Positions 43,318 through 51,232 of a DNA stretch of 64,000 nt are shown here, one piece after another. The first letter of the stretch is position 1, and each line of letters starts with the position of its first letter. The notes under the pieces are model-generated. The model did no database searches and was not told the origin of the DNA. It was given only the letters and a program-made list of their open reading frames with translations. The position numbers and the translations under genes are program-made. Source of the stretch: Flavobacteriales bacterium (GTDB taxonomy: Bacteria; Bacteroidota; Bacteroidia; CAIKAF01); NCBI GenBank assembly GCA_018401695.1, contig JAGYKD010000001.1:1242016-1306015 (forward strand). The letters run 5' to 3'.

Positions 43318-44769
43318 ATGAAATATGTGCTACCGCTTTTTCTTGTGTTTGGTGTTTTTTCCATGAGCCTTTTTGGACAAGGGGTAACTATTGGCAGCAA
43401 TAATCCTCCCGACTCATCGGCAGTACTCGATTTGCAGTCGACCACCCGTGGGTTTGCTCTGCCCCGATTAAGCACAGCTCAGCGGAATGCGATTAATAAT
43501 CCTGTATTTGGATTGCAGATTTACAATACTGACAGCGACTGTCTGGAAATGTATTTTGCTTCAGGTACCTGGAAGGCTATTGAGTGCGGCTGTACTGCTT
43601 TTCCAAACGCAGTTTTTGGCTTGCCTTCAGCGTCCGTGAATAATCCGGTATCTTTTTCAGCCCCGGCACCAAATATGACCTATGCGTGGATTTTTCAAAA
43701 TGGAACGCCGGCAAGTTCGGTAGCTCAAAATCCTCAAGTTACTTGGAGTAATGCCGGCACTTATGCGGTAAGTTTAACGGCGACAGACAGTGCGGGCTGT
43801 CAAAGCAGCCATGCCGATAGTGTGGTTGTAAGTAGTTGTAATCCCTTAAGCATAACGTTTTCAAATTGTGGCCAAACCGGTCAAACCGGTCCCAGTCAAG
43901 CCCAATGCAACAGCAGTTATGGTCAAGGGGTAGTGAATGTAAGCAATGGAATTCAGGAATGGACGGTTCCTTCCTCCGGACAATGGCAAATAGAGGTTGC
44001 GGGTGCCCAGGGTGGTGCCGGAGGCTCTCCCACGGTGGGTGGTTCCGGAGCTATTGTTCGGGGAACATTGTCTTTAAACTCCGGCGCTGTATTGCGCATT
44101 TTGGTTGGACAGCAAGGAGGTACCCAGCCGGACGGCGGCGGTGGCGGGGGTGGATCTTTTGTGGAGCTTCAGGGAGGCAACTTACTTATGGCAGCCGGAG
44201 GTGGCGGTGGTGGAAATGGGTTTAGCGGAAGCCCTCGAGGTTTTTCGAACGGAGGAAATGGCCGGACATCTACCGTAGGCGGAAATTCGAACATTTTAAC
44301 AGGCAGTTATGGAAATCCGGCTCCCGGTTCCGGCGGCGGTGGAATCGCTCAAGGCGGATCACAAGGCTATGGCGGCGGTGGTGCTGTGGCTGGCGGCGGC
44401 GGCGGCTACTTAAACGATGGGGGCCAAGGCTCCAGTGCCAACGAAGGCTTAGGCTTTGTTAATGGAGGAATAGGGGGTAATGGAAGCAGCAGCAATCAAG
44501 GCGGCTTTGGGGGCGGTGGCGGAGGCGTAACTTCTTCGGGTTACGGCGGCGGCGGCGGCGGTTACAGCGGCGGTGGCGGCGGCAATTGGAACAGCACCAC
44601 CCATGGAAATGGCGGTGGAGGGGGCAGCTTCATTGCTCCTAGTGCAACCAATGTGGCTACCTCGGACGGAAACTATGCCGGTAGTGGGAATCTGAATGGG
44701 CCGATTCAAAACTTAGGAAGTTTTCGAACGGGGCATGGATATGTAACCTTGACGAGGGTGTGTCCTTAA
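43318..44769 (+). CDS. Secreted glycine-rich protein with PKD-like and ALK-type glycine-rich domains
   Basis: The 483-residue protein has a signal peptide (ending LFGQG, about residue 20). It then has the Bacteroidota surface-protein opening TIGSNNPPDSSAVLDLQST (key part DSSAVLD) and a fibrinogen-like WKAIECGC. A PKD-like domain (about 95-170) follows, then a long domain of about 270 residues dominated by runs of Gly (positions ~235-460). It begins WTVPSSGQWQIEVAGAQGG and has the form of the Gly-rich domain (PF12810) of ALK/LTK receptors, where Gly runs form packed polyglycine helices. No T9SS sorting domain is present, and the sequence ends VTLTRVCP. The export route is unclear. TATTTTTA ends 4 nt before the ATG. 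It overlaps lysA tail to tail by 4 bp. Confidence 0.8.
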   Translation: MKYVLPLFLVFGVFSMSLFGQGVTIGSNNPPDSSAVLDLQSTTRGFALPRLSTAQRNAINNPVFGLQIYNTDSDCLEMYFASGTWKAIECGCTAFPNAVFGLPSASVNNPVSFSAPAPNMTYAWIFQNGTPASSVAQNPQVTWSNAGTYAVSLTATDSAGCQSSHADSVVVSSCNPLSITFSNCGQTGQTGPSQAQCNSSYGQGVVNVSNGIQEWTVPSSGQWQIEVAGAQGGAGGSPTVGGSGAIVRGTLSLNSGAVLRILVGQQGGTQPDGGGGGGGSFVELQGGNLLMAAGGGGGGNGFSGSPRGFSNGGNGRTSTVGGNSNILTGSYGNPAPGSGGGGIAQGGSQGYGGGGAVAGGGGGYLNDGGQGSSANEGLGFVNGGIGGNGSSSNQGGFGGGGGGVTSSGYGGGGGGYSGGGGGNWNSTTHGNGGGGGSFIAPSATNVATSDGNYAGSGNLNGPIQNLGSFRTGHGYVTLTRVCP

Positions 44770-45983
44770 TCAAGGATTTGATTCCTCAACAAATCTTCAA
44801 AAACTTCTCTTTTTCGAATGCGTTGAAGCTTGCCGTTTTTTATCATTACCTCCGCAGGCCTAAGCCGTGCATTATAGTTCATAGACATTTCAAATCCGTA
44901 GGCTCCTGCATTGTAAAACATAAGGATATCTCCCTCATGCACTTGGTTTAATGGAATATCGGACGCAAACGTATCGGTTTCGCAAATCATGCCAACCACG
45001 GTGTAAATTCGTTTCGGTCCCTCTCTATGGCTTAGGTTTTCAATGAAATGGTTGGCCCGGTACAACATGGGGCGAATAAGATGATGAAATCCGCTATCTA
45101 CCCCGGCAAAAACGGTGGCTGTGGTGTGCTTCACTACATTTACTCTTGTTAAGAATTTGCCCGCTTCGCTCACTAAAAACTTGCCGGGTTCAAACCAAAG
45201 CTCCACTTCTTTTCCATAGTCGCGGTAAAAGTCTGCCATTCGATGCTTGAGACCTTGGGCCAGGGCTTCTATGTCGGTTTCCAAATCGTCGGGGTGATAG
45301 GGTACTTTAAACCCGCTTCCGAAGTCTACAAATTTAAGCCTCGGGAAAAGACCGGCGTAAGACAACAAAACATCGGCGCCTTGCAAAAAGACTTCGGTAT
45401 CCAGAATATCGGAACCGGTGTGCATGTGCAGTCCCTCTACTTCCAGTCCTGTTTTTTGGACTACCCGCTCCACATGCCTCATTTGGTGAATAGAAATCCC
45501 AAATTTGCTGTCGATATGCCCGGTAGAAATATTGGCATTTCCTCCGGCCATAATGTGTGGATTGATTCGAATGGAAATGGGGTAATCGGCTCCAAAGCGA
45601 TCGCCAAACTGCTCCAGAATAGAAATATTGTCAATATTGATAACAACGCCCAGTTCTACAGCTTCCAAAAACTCTTGAAAACCTACGCTATTTGGAGTGA
45701 AAATGATTTGCTTGGGCTCAAAACCGGCTAAAAGTCCGAGTTTCACCTCTTGAATGGAGACGGTATCCAAGCCGGCTCCCAGTTCATGAAAAAGCTTCAA
45801 AACAGCCTGATTGGAGAGCGCTTTGCACGCATAATTGAACCGCACCGGCAAGCCTTCAAAGGCCTTGGTGAGTCGTTTGTATTGAAACTCCATACGGTCT
45901 GCATCGTACAAATAAAGAGGACTTCCGTAAGTTTCTACAGCCTGGAGACAAAGCTCCGGTTGGGACTCAAGAGAAAAGGCCAT
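44766..45983 (-). CDS. lysA: Diaminopimelate decarboxylase
   Basis: The PLP enzyme converts meso-DAP to lysine. I set the start at ATG 45983 (405 residues). The upstream extension overlaps the promoter box and lacks an ATG. The PLP lysine is Lys54 in RFNYACKALSN. Other motifs are NPHIMAGGN/HIDSKFGI, LHMHTGSDI, DFGSGFKVPYH, ELWFEPGKF, ICETDTFASD (active-site Cys) and YNAGAYGFEMSMNYN. It is a lone lysine-pathway gene here, transcribed toward the Gly-rich protein gene. Confidence 0.95.
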   Translation of the reverse strand: MAFSLESQPELCLQAVETYGSPLYLYDADRMEFQYKRLTKAFEGLPVRFNYACKALSNQAVLKLFHELGAGLDTVSIQEVKLGLLAGFEPKQIIFTPNSVGFQEFLEAVELGVVINIDNISILEQFGDRFGADYPISIRINPHIMAGGNANISTGHIDSKFGISIHQMRHVERVVQKTGLEVEGLHMHTGSDILDTEVFLQGADVLLSYAGLFPRLKFVDFGSGFKVPYHPDDLETDIEALAQGLKHRMADFYRDYGKEVELWFEPGKFLVSEAGKFLTRVNVVKHTTATVFAGVDSGFHHLIRPMLYRANHFIENLSHREGPKRIYTVVGMICETDTFASDIPLNQVHEGDILMFYNAGAYGFEMSMNYNARLRPAEVMIKNGKLQRIRKREVFEDLLRNQILD

Positions 45984-45996
45984 ACTCGATTTTTCG

Positions 45997-46004
45997 CAAA
46001 AATA
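45997..46004 (-). promoter_or_regulatory. TAnnTTTG -7 box of lysA
   Basis: The minus strand reads TATTTTTG, 13 nt before ATG 45983, and supports that start. No lysine riboswitch features are visible. Confidence 0.5.
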
Positions 46005-46010
46005 CCACAA

Positions 46011-46390
46011 GGCCGGTCCTTTGAGGCCTGATTTCTCCGTTTTTTGCTATAAAATTCGGATTTTCTTTTTGCCTGAAGCAATAGGTTTATGGAAAATTTA
46101 ATTTAGCCCAAAAAGGCAAGAACCACAACATCCAACCCATGGAAGGTGCTGTGGCTCTTCTCCCTTCTACAAATGCATTGGACACCCCTGATTTGCGGTT
46201 GAAGTCTTCAGGCTAATGTATACAATAATAGAGCATTAAAAATTAATTATCAAGGATTTGATATACATATATTGGAGAAAAATTCAAATTACTTGTGTTC
46301 TTTACTTTCGGAATTGGAGTTTAAACAGCCTTTTTTGGTCCTTTTTCAGCCTCCCATAAGGACAAAAATGTTGGTGTGTGCTTGTAGGGT
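46011..46390. other. Intergenic region upstream of lysA
   Basis: This 380-bp stretch is AT-rich and holds no ORF, tRNA or clear repeat that I can support. It leads into the GC-rich element that follows. Confidence 0.4.
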
Positions 46391-46393
46391 TTC

Positions 46394-46815
46394 TTTTTGG
46401 GCGCCTTTTCCGTTTCCGTTTTCAAGTCCTCGGCTCCGTCCCAGGGCAGGCTAAGCGGTGCGTGGGCTTCCCCGAAGTATCGGGGTCAGCCTCCGCCCGC
46501 CAAGCCTGCCCAAGGACCGAGCCTGTGGGCTTTCCAACTCCACCGGGGCGCATGGTCTTCCAGAATAAAACGCAGCTGATTTTAAGTAGGTACTTCAAAA
46601 AAATAGGGTTTCTAATAAAGGGTTTAGCGTGCAAAAGAGTTCGGCCCCCGGCCAAGTGTAGGCCCGCCCGAAGCCGATGCGTTTGGCGGCAAGTGCCCGA
46701 GGAGGTGGAGCTTAGCGGAACCCCCGGAGGGCCTATGCCGCCACGCATGGGCGAGGGAGGCCGGAGCTAAGGCCGGCTCTGGAACATAATTTACCTATGG
46801 GCGAGGCCCCAAAAG
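46394..46815. repeat. GC-rich intergenic repeat (two blocks), family 2 left end
   Basis: The left edge TTTTTGGGCGCCTTTTCC (46394-46411) resembles the ends at 21748 and 60292. The right edge GCGAGGCCCCAAAAG (46801-46815) is roughly its complement. An AT-rich gap (about 46560-46640) separates two GC-rich blocks. The second block shares the word TTAGCGGAACCCCC with the element at 35815-36006. The long open frames across it are low-complexity and not credible genes. Confidence 0.65.
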
Positions 46816-46828
46816 CAAGAATTTGGAA

Positions 46829-47569
46829 TTAATCTCGGGTTTTGGGACGGCGAAGTTCGAAATGTTGACCTAAGTAAACTTTTCTCACTTGCTCGTCAGC
46901 GGCAAGTTCTTCCGCAACTCCTGATTTAAGTATTTTTCCTTCGAATAGAAGGTAGGCCCTGTCTGTTATACTTAGAGTTTCATGGACATTATGGTCGGTA
47001 ATAAGGATTCCAATGTTTCGTTTTTTGAGTCCGTAAACAATGGATTGAATGTCTTCGACGGCAATGGGGTCCACCCCGGCGAAAGGTTCGTCGAGGAGGA
47101 TGAAGCCGGGGTTTGTGGCCAATGCCCTTGCGATTTCGGTGCGTCGTCGTTCGCCACCGGAGAGGAGGTCGCCGCGGTTTTTGCGCACCCTTTCAAGGCC
47201 AAATTCCTGTATAAGTTCTTCGCAGCGATTGCGCTGTTCATTTTTACTGAGGTCTAGGTGTTCTAGTACAGCTCTGATGTTGTCTTCTACACTGAGTTTT
47301 CGGAATACCGAGGCTTCTTGAGGCAGGTAGCCAATGCCTTTACGTGCGCGCTTGTACATGGGCAAGTCGGTAATCCGCTCCTTGTCCAGGAAAATATTTC
47401 CTTGGTTTGGGCGGATCATGCCGGTGACCATATAAAAGGTGGTGGTTTTTCCGGCTCCGTTGGGTCCAAGGAGGCCTACAATTTCGCCTTGGTTTACGCT
47501 GATGGATACGTCGTTGACCACGATGCGTTTTTTGTAGCGTTTAACCAGATGCTCGGCTCGTAACTCCAT
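46829..47569 (-). CDS. lptB: LPS export ABC transporter ATPase LptB
   Basis: The 246-residue ATPase drives lipopolysaccharide transport from the inner membrane through LptFG. Walker A is GPNGAGKT (35-42), the signature is LSGGERRR, Walker B is [13 protein letters not shown], and the switch His is in [12 protein letters not shown]. This FAGVDP and DHNV combination is diagnostic for LptB. ATG 47569 gives the standard start [12 protein letters not shown]; a longer frame running into the upstream gene is not needed. It begins 5 bp after the stop of the DUF5686 gene. Confidence 0.95.
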   Translation of the reverse strand: MELRAEHLVKRYKKRIVVNDVSISVNQGEIVGLLGPNGAGKTTTFYMVTGMIRPNQGNIFLDKERITDLPMYKRARKGIGYLPQEASVFRKLSVEDNIRAVLEHLDLSKNEQRNRCEELIQEFGLERVRKNRGDLLSGGERRRTEIARALATNPGFILLDEPFAGVDPIAVEDIQSIVYGLKKRNIGILITDHNVHETLSITDRAYLLFEGKILKSGVAEELAADEQVRKVYLGQHFELRRPKTRD

Positions 47570-47574
47570 TGGGA

Positions 47575-50160
47575 TTAAATCTTTACGCGAATTTCGCCGG
47601 TAATTCCCCAGGTGGGTGTGTTGGGATACAGTTCCTGACCGGGGTTGGTGGGATCGGGTTGGTTTCGATGGGTTAAGCGCCAATGAAAGTCAATGCGGAG
47701 GACGTTAAAAATATTTTCGATGCCGGCATTGATTTCTACGTAAGGAATAAAGTTGCCCGTGCGTTGATCCCGCAGTTCATAGGTTCCTTCGGGCAGTGCC
47801 ATGTAGCGTTTGTTAGCGTCGTTGATGCTTCCAATGAGGGCACGTGCTCCAATGGTTTCTCTCCATTTGAGTTTTCGTATTCCTGGTATTTTATTGAAGA
47901 ACAGCCCGTCGAAGAAATGTTCTACGCGTACGGTGGCATATTGGTCGCTTACAAACTCAAAATAGTTCATAAGGTTGAATCCAAAGCGGTCGTACATATA
48001 GGTATCGTTGCCGAGGTGAATTTCCATGAGTGGGTAGGGGATGGTTCCGAAGATTTTACCGGCTTTGATTTCCCAGTCGGTGTATCCGAGAGGACGGATA
48101 CGAAAGCGATCGGCAATGGAGCAACGGACGGCATGGTAGGTATAATCGCTGCCTAATATGTTGGGCAGGCCGAGGGTGTATTCGAGTTTTACCACGGGGT
48201 ATTCGCCTCGAATGGCCCTTCTTTTTACCCTACCGCGGAGCCACTGTTGACCATAGGCGAGTTCGGTTTCAATTTTGATTTCTGCTCGGGTAAAGTCGCT
48301 GAGGAAGTTGTTGATTTGGTTGTTTTCGTCGAGTATTCCAAACCTAAGCGTTCCGGTGTCGTAGACGCGCATCCAGCTGGCGGTAATTTTGGAATTAAGT
48401 CCTGTAAACCAGTCGTGTTCGTAAAACATGGTAGCTTCGTCGATGTAGGAAACATCGGAAAGGGAGCGCCTACGGAGGAAAGTGCCTAATAGGTTGTCGG
48501 GGCGCCATTGATTTCGGGAGAGGCCCAATTGTTCTACGTCATGCCGGAATTTCCATCCGAACATGCGCCAGGGGTTTTTGCGTTTATTGACGTGGTAAAT
48601 GCCGGAGAAGTCCCATTTGAATTTTTGGTCGCGCGTGCCGTATATCAGGTGGGCTTCGGTATAAAAGCGTTTGGAAAGGCTGTCGGAGGTTCTTCCCCCA
48701 ATCTTGATTCTATGACCTTCGATGTCGTTCATAGACCAGGTTTCGTAGAGGGGGCCGTAGCCAAAATAGCCGAAGTTCCAAAAGCCGGAGGAAACGAGGT
48801 CACCCACTTTGTAGACGAAGCGGAACAACCCGTTTTTCTTTACTTCTTCGGTGGCAGAATCAATGGCCGCTTCTTGGGGTGATAGTTTTAGGGGGCGAAT
48901 GGAGTCCCAATAGCTTTGGGGGCGTCGGACTTCTTCCAGCATATCTACTTCATTGCCTGCAGCGGGAAAAATATCTGAGGCGGGTTGGTTGTAAATATAA
49001 TCTTTGAAGTAGCGGAAACGGTGAACGACGACTCGGTAATTGGTGTCTTTTTCGGCAAGATTGAGTGAAAAGTCGACAAAGTCCTTTGGGTTAATGTCTA
49101 GGTGTGCTTCATCGTTGGAAAGGATCCAAGTATGGTTCAGGGTATCGATATCGAATTCCTGTTTGATTTCGAAACCTGCGATAAAATTCACGTTGGCGGT
49201 TCGGTTCATGTGGAGCTCCACTTTACGCACGCCCCAGGTTTGGTCGTGCACCCACATGCGACCTTCGTAAATCATTTCGCGTTGGGTGAGTCCCATGGGT
49301 TCAAACCGGATTTGATAGCAGCGCATATCTCCGATCATAAGGGAATCTTCTAAAATATATTTATAGTAAGCCGATCCGAAGGGAGATAATGGGCCGATGA
49401 AGTTCTTCCCAAGGATTTGCTGGTTGTCGTCGTAGAAGTTGAAGTTTTGGAAAGTGGCGCTCATGAAAGGCGCAAACTGATCGTTTTCGACCCCTGTAAT
49501 GTCGAATTTATGGATGATTTCTCGTATGGATGCGCCCTTTTTGCGGTATACGTTGCTCACCATTTCGATAAGCATAAACGGGTAATAGGTGTTGGTATCG
49601 CCTAGCCGGCTGTCTTGGTAAGAGAGTTCGTAAAAGGGTTTAAACACGCGGCCCAATTTGGATTTGCGCATTTTTTCGGGGAGGTTGTAAGCGTCGAGTT
49701 GGTTTTTGGTGTAGACTTCGGCTTCTACGCTGGGAAAGCGGAAGGGGTCGTTTTGTTTTCGATAGGTTTTTACGGAGTCAATAACCACTAAAGCGGGGTT
49801 TCGGAAGCGTTTGTATTTAAGTTCGAATTCTCCAAGAGTTTTGGCCGAAAGAGCTAAGGTGATTTTTACGTCGTTTACGGTTCCGGGTCGGATTTTGACC
49901 AAAGTATCCTTGTAGCCCATGAGATTTACACGGAGGAACTGAGGCTTTTGGTCGGTTTGGAGTTCAAATCGCCCATCCAAATTGGTTACATCGCCAATGG
50001 TAGTTCCTTCCAGGATTACATTGGCAAAAGGCAAGGGGGTCTTTTTGTTTTGCCCAGGGTCGCCATCGTAGATAACACCTCTAACGATGGTTACTTGAGC
50101 GGTTACGATTGCCGGGATGCCAAGTAAAGCGATAAAAAGCCAGATAAACCAATGCCTCAT
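47575..50160 (-). CDS. DUF5686 outer-membrane protein with carboxypeptidase-regulatory-like domain
   Basis: The 861-residue protein has a signal peptide (1-22, ending VTAQ) and an N-terminal carboxypeptidase regulatory-like beta-sandwich (about 25-105; [22 protein letters not shown] in part). A DUF5686 region follows whose C-terminal half alternates short beta strands rich in Tyr, Trp and Arg, as in an outer-membrane beta-barrel. It ends GEIRVKI, a typical barrel-closing strand. It resembles SusC-type proteins without a plug. The substrate is unknown. Its ATG overlaps the upstream AhpD-like gene by 4 bp, and lptB follows 5 bp later, an envelope-biogenesis context. Confidence 0.88.
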   Translation of the reverse strand: MRHWFIWLFIALLGIPAIVTAQVTIVRGVIYDGDPGQNKKTPLPFANVILEGTTIGDVTNLDGRFELQTDQKPQFLRVNLMGYKDTLVKIRPGTVNDVKITLALSAKTLGEFELKYKRFRNPALVVIDSVKTYRKQNDPFRFPSVEAEVYTKNQLDAYNLPEKMRKSKLGRVFKPFYELSYQDSRLGDTNTYYPFMLIEMVSNVYRKKGASIREIIHKFDITGVENDQFAPFMSATFQNFNFYDDNQQILGKNFIGPLSPFGSAYYKYILEDSLMIGDMRCYQIRFEPMGLTQREMIYEGRMWVHDQTWGVRKVELHMNRTANVNFIAGFEIKQEFDIDTLNHTWILSNDEAHLDINPKDFVDFSLNLAEKDTNYRVVVHRFRYFKDYIYNQPASDIFPAAGNEVDMLEEVRRPQSYWDSIRPLKLSPQEAAIDSATEEVKKNGLFRFVYKVGDLVSSGFWNFGYFGYGPLYETWSMNDIEGHRIKIGGRTSDSLSKRFYTEAHLIYGTRDQKFKWDFSGIYHVNKRKNPWRMFGWKFRHDVEQLGLSRNQWRPDNLLGTFLRRRSLSDVSYIDEATMFYEHDWFTGLNSKITASWMRVYDTGTLRFGILDENNQINNFLSDFTRAEIKIETELAYGQQWLRGRVKRRAIRGEYPVVKLEYTLGLPNILGSDYTYHAVRCSIADRFRIRPLGYTDWEIKAGKIFGTIPYPLMEIHLGNDTYMYDRFGFNLMNYFEFVSDQYATVRVEHFFDGLFFNKIPGIRKLKWRETIGARALIGSINDANKRYMALPEGTYELRDQRTGNFIPYVEINAGIENIFNVLRIDFHWRLTHRNQPDPTNPGQELYPNTPTWGITGEIRVKI

Positions 50161-50519
50161 GCCTTTGAATTGCTAGCGGATTCATGTAAGTAATCCCACC
50201 ATTCAATGGCTCTACGGGCGTGGGGAATAACAATGGTTCCGCCAACGAGCTGTGCAAGAGCTAAAACTTCAAGAATTTCGGCTTCGGAAACTTGAGCCTG
50301 CATGGCTTGTTCTAAGTGGTATTTTACGCAATCGTCGCAGCGGAGCACTAAGGACATGGCCAAGCCGAGCATTTCTTTGGTTGGAACGGAGAGGGCACCT
50401 GCTTGATAGGCCCGGCTATCTAAACTGTACAAACGCTTAATGACCAGGTTATCGCTTTCAAGCAACCGTTTGTTTTGCTTTGCCCTATAGGCGTTGAATT
50501 CAGAGACCGATGCTTTCAT
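50157..50519 (-). CDS. Carboxymuconolactone decarboxylase/AhpD-like protein
   Basis: The 120-residue helical protein belongs to the CMD/AhpD family. The motif LRCDDCVKYHLEQA contains the C-x-x-C and following His of the alkylhydroperoxidase-type active site, so a thiol peroxidase role is more likely than ring cleavage. ALAQLVGGTIVIPHARRAIEW is the usual C-terminal helix. It is the first well-supported gene of a likely operon with DUF5686 and lptB. A 46-codon frame ends 3 nt upstream of its ATG. Confidence 0.88.
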   Translation of the reverse strand: MKASVSEFNAYRAKQNKRLLESDNLVIKRLYSLDSRAYQAGALSVPTKEMLGLAMSLVLRCDDCVKYHLEQAMQAQVSEAEILEVLALAQLVGGTIVIPHARRAIEWWDYLHESASNSKA

Positions 50520-50522
50520 AAT

Positions 50523-50663
50523 TTACTCCAACACGTGCATCCGTGCACAGTGGGCTATATCCATAACAAGGACGGCATTAAGCAACGAAGGGTTGCCTTG
50601 AGTACCATCATGGTTTTGTTCCTGTGCTAATGGCAGGGCAAAACTATGGCAAAACCTGCACAT
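50523..50663 (-). CDS. Candidate 46-residue protein ending 3 nt before the AhpD-like gene
   Basis: ATG at 50663 opens a frame of 46 codons ending in TAA at 50523-50525, just 3 nt before the next ATG. The product is MCRFCHSFALPLAQEQNHDG followed by residues ending DIAHCARMHVLE. It has a C-x-x-C-H at the start and balanced composition. I do not recognise it, and no exact promoter box was found. The tight spacing is what a coupled small gene would show, but a frame this short can arise by chance. Confidence 0.25.
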   Translation of the reverse strand: MCRFCHSFALPLAQEQNHDGTQGNPSLLNAVLVMDIAHCARMHVLE

Positions 50664-50779
50664 TTTTTACATTTTAACAGATATTGAAATCTTCTATGGC
50701 AAAAAAAGGGAGGGTACCCATTCGCGTATGTTCTTTTAGCCCTTTTGGGTGTTGCTTTTTTTTTGTTGCGGAGTGTGGC

Positions 50780-51232
50780 CTATCCTCTGTTTTTCTTGTG
50801 CCTTTTTTCGGCTTCGCGTTTGTTTTTTTTCATGCGTTTGCGCGTTTTTTTGTCTTGGATGTCAAGGTGACGACGCTTTTGTTGTTTTTTGAGCTTTTTG
50901 AGTTGCCGGCGCTCTTTTCGGGTAAGTTGTTCTTTTTGTCGGGCTTCTTCCTGTTCTTTTTCGCTTTTAAAGCTTTCCATGGTTTCCTTGTTGGCTTTGG
51001 CCTTGCGTTTTCTTTGGCGTCTGTCGGCACCTTGTTCTCCCCCCAAGAAGTCACGCTGTTGCATGGCCTTTCGTTTTTTAGCCGAAACCCCGCTTTTGCC
51101 TTTGGGTGCAGTACTTTGTTGGCCTTCGGAGAGGCGACCATAGCGGTTTTGATTGCCCTTGCACGCGGAGCATAGGAAACAAAGGAGAAAGGCGATAGAT
51201 AATAACCGCAGGAAATGTGGAAGGCGGTTCAT
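50780..51232 (-). CDS. Small, extremely basic lipoprotein
   Basis: The 150-residue product starts at ATG 51232 and has a lipoprotein signal ending FLCSAC (cysteine about residue 24). The rest is almost only Lys, Arg, Gln and Glu, with repeats such as RKERRQLKKLKKQQKRRH and ending HLDIQDKKTRKRMKKNKR (in part). Such a polycationic, helical tail anchored in a lipid membrane could bind LPS, DNA or peptidoglycan; that is inference. Similar 'IQDKKTRKRMKK' tails occur in Bacteroidota lipoproteins, as I recall. Its ATG overlaps the stop of the metallopeptidase-like gene by 4 bp, so the two are probably co-translated. Confidence 0.7.
   Translation of the reverse strand: MNRLPHFLRLLSIAFLLCFLCSACKGNQNRYGRLSEGQQSTAPKGKSGVSAKKRKAMQQRDFLGGEQGADRRQRKRKAKANKETMESFKSEKEQEEARQKEQLTRKERRQLKKLKKQQKRRHLDIQDKKTRKRMKKNKREAEKRHKKNRG

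Noticed and set aside
46378-46770. 130-codon frame in the GC-rich element
   Set aside because: Low-complexity Pro/Arg/Gly composition; explained by repeat sequence.
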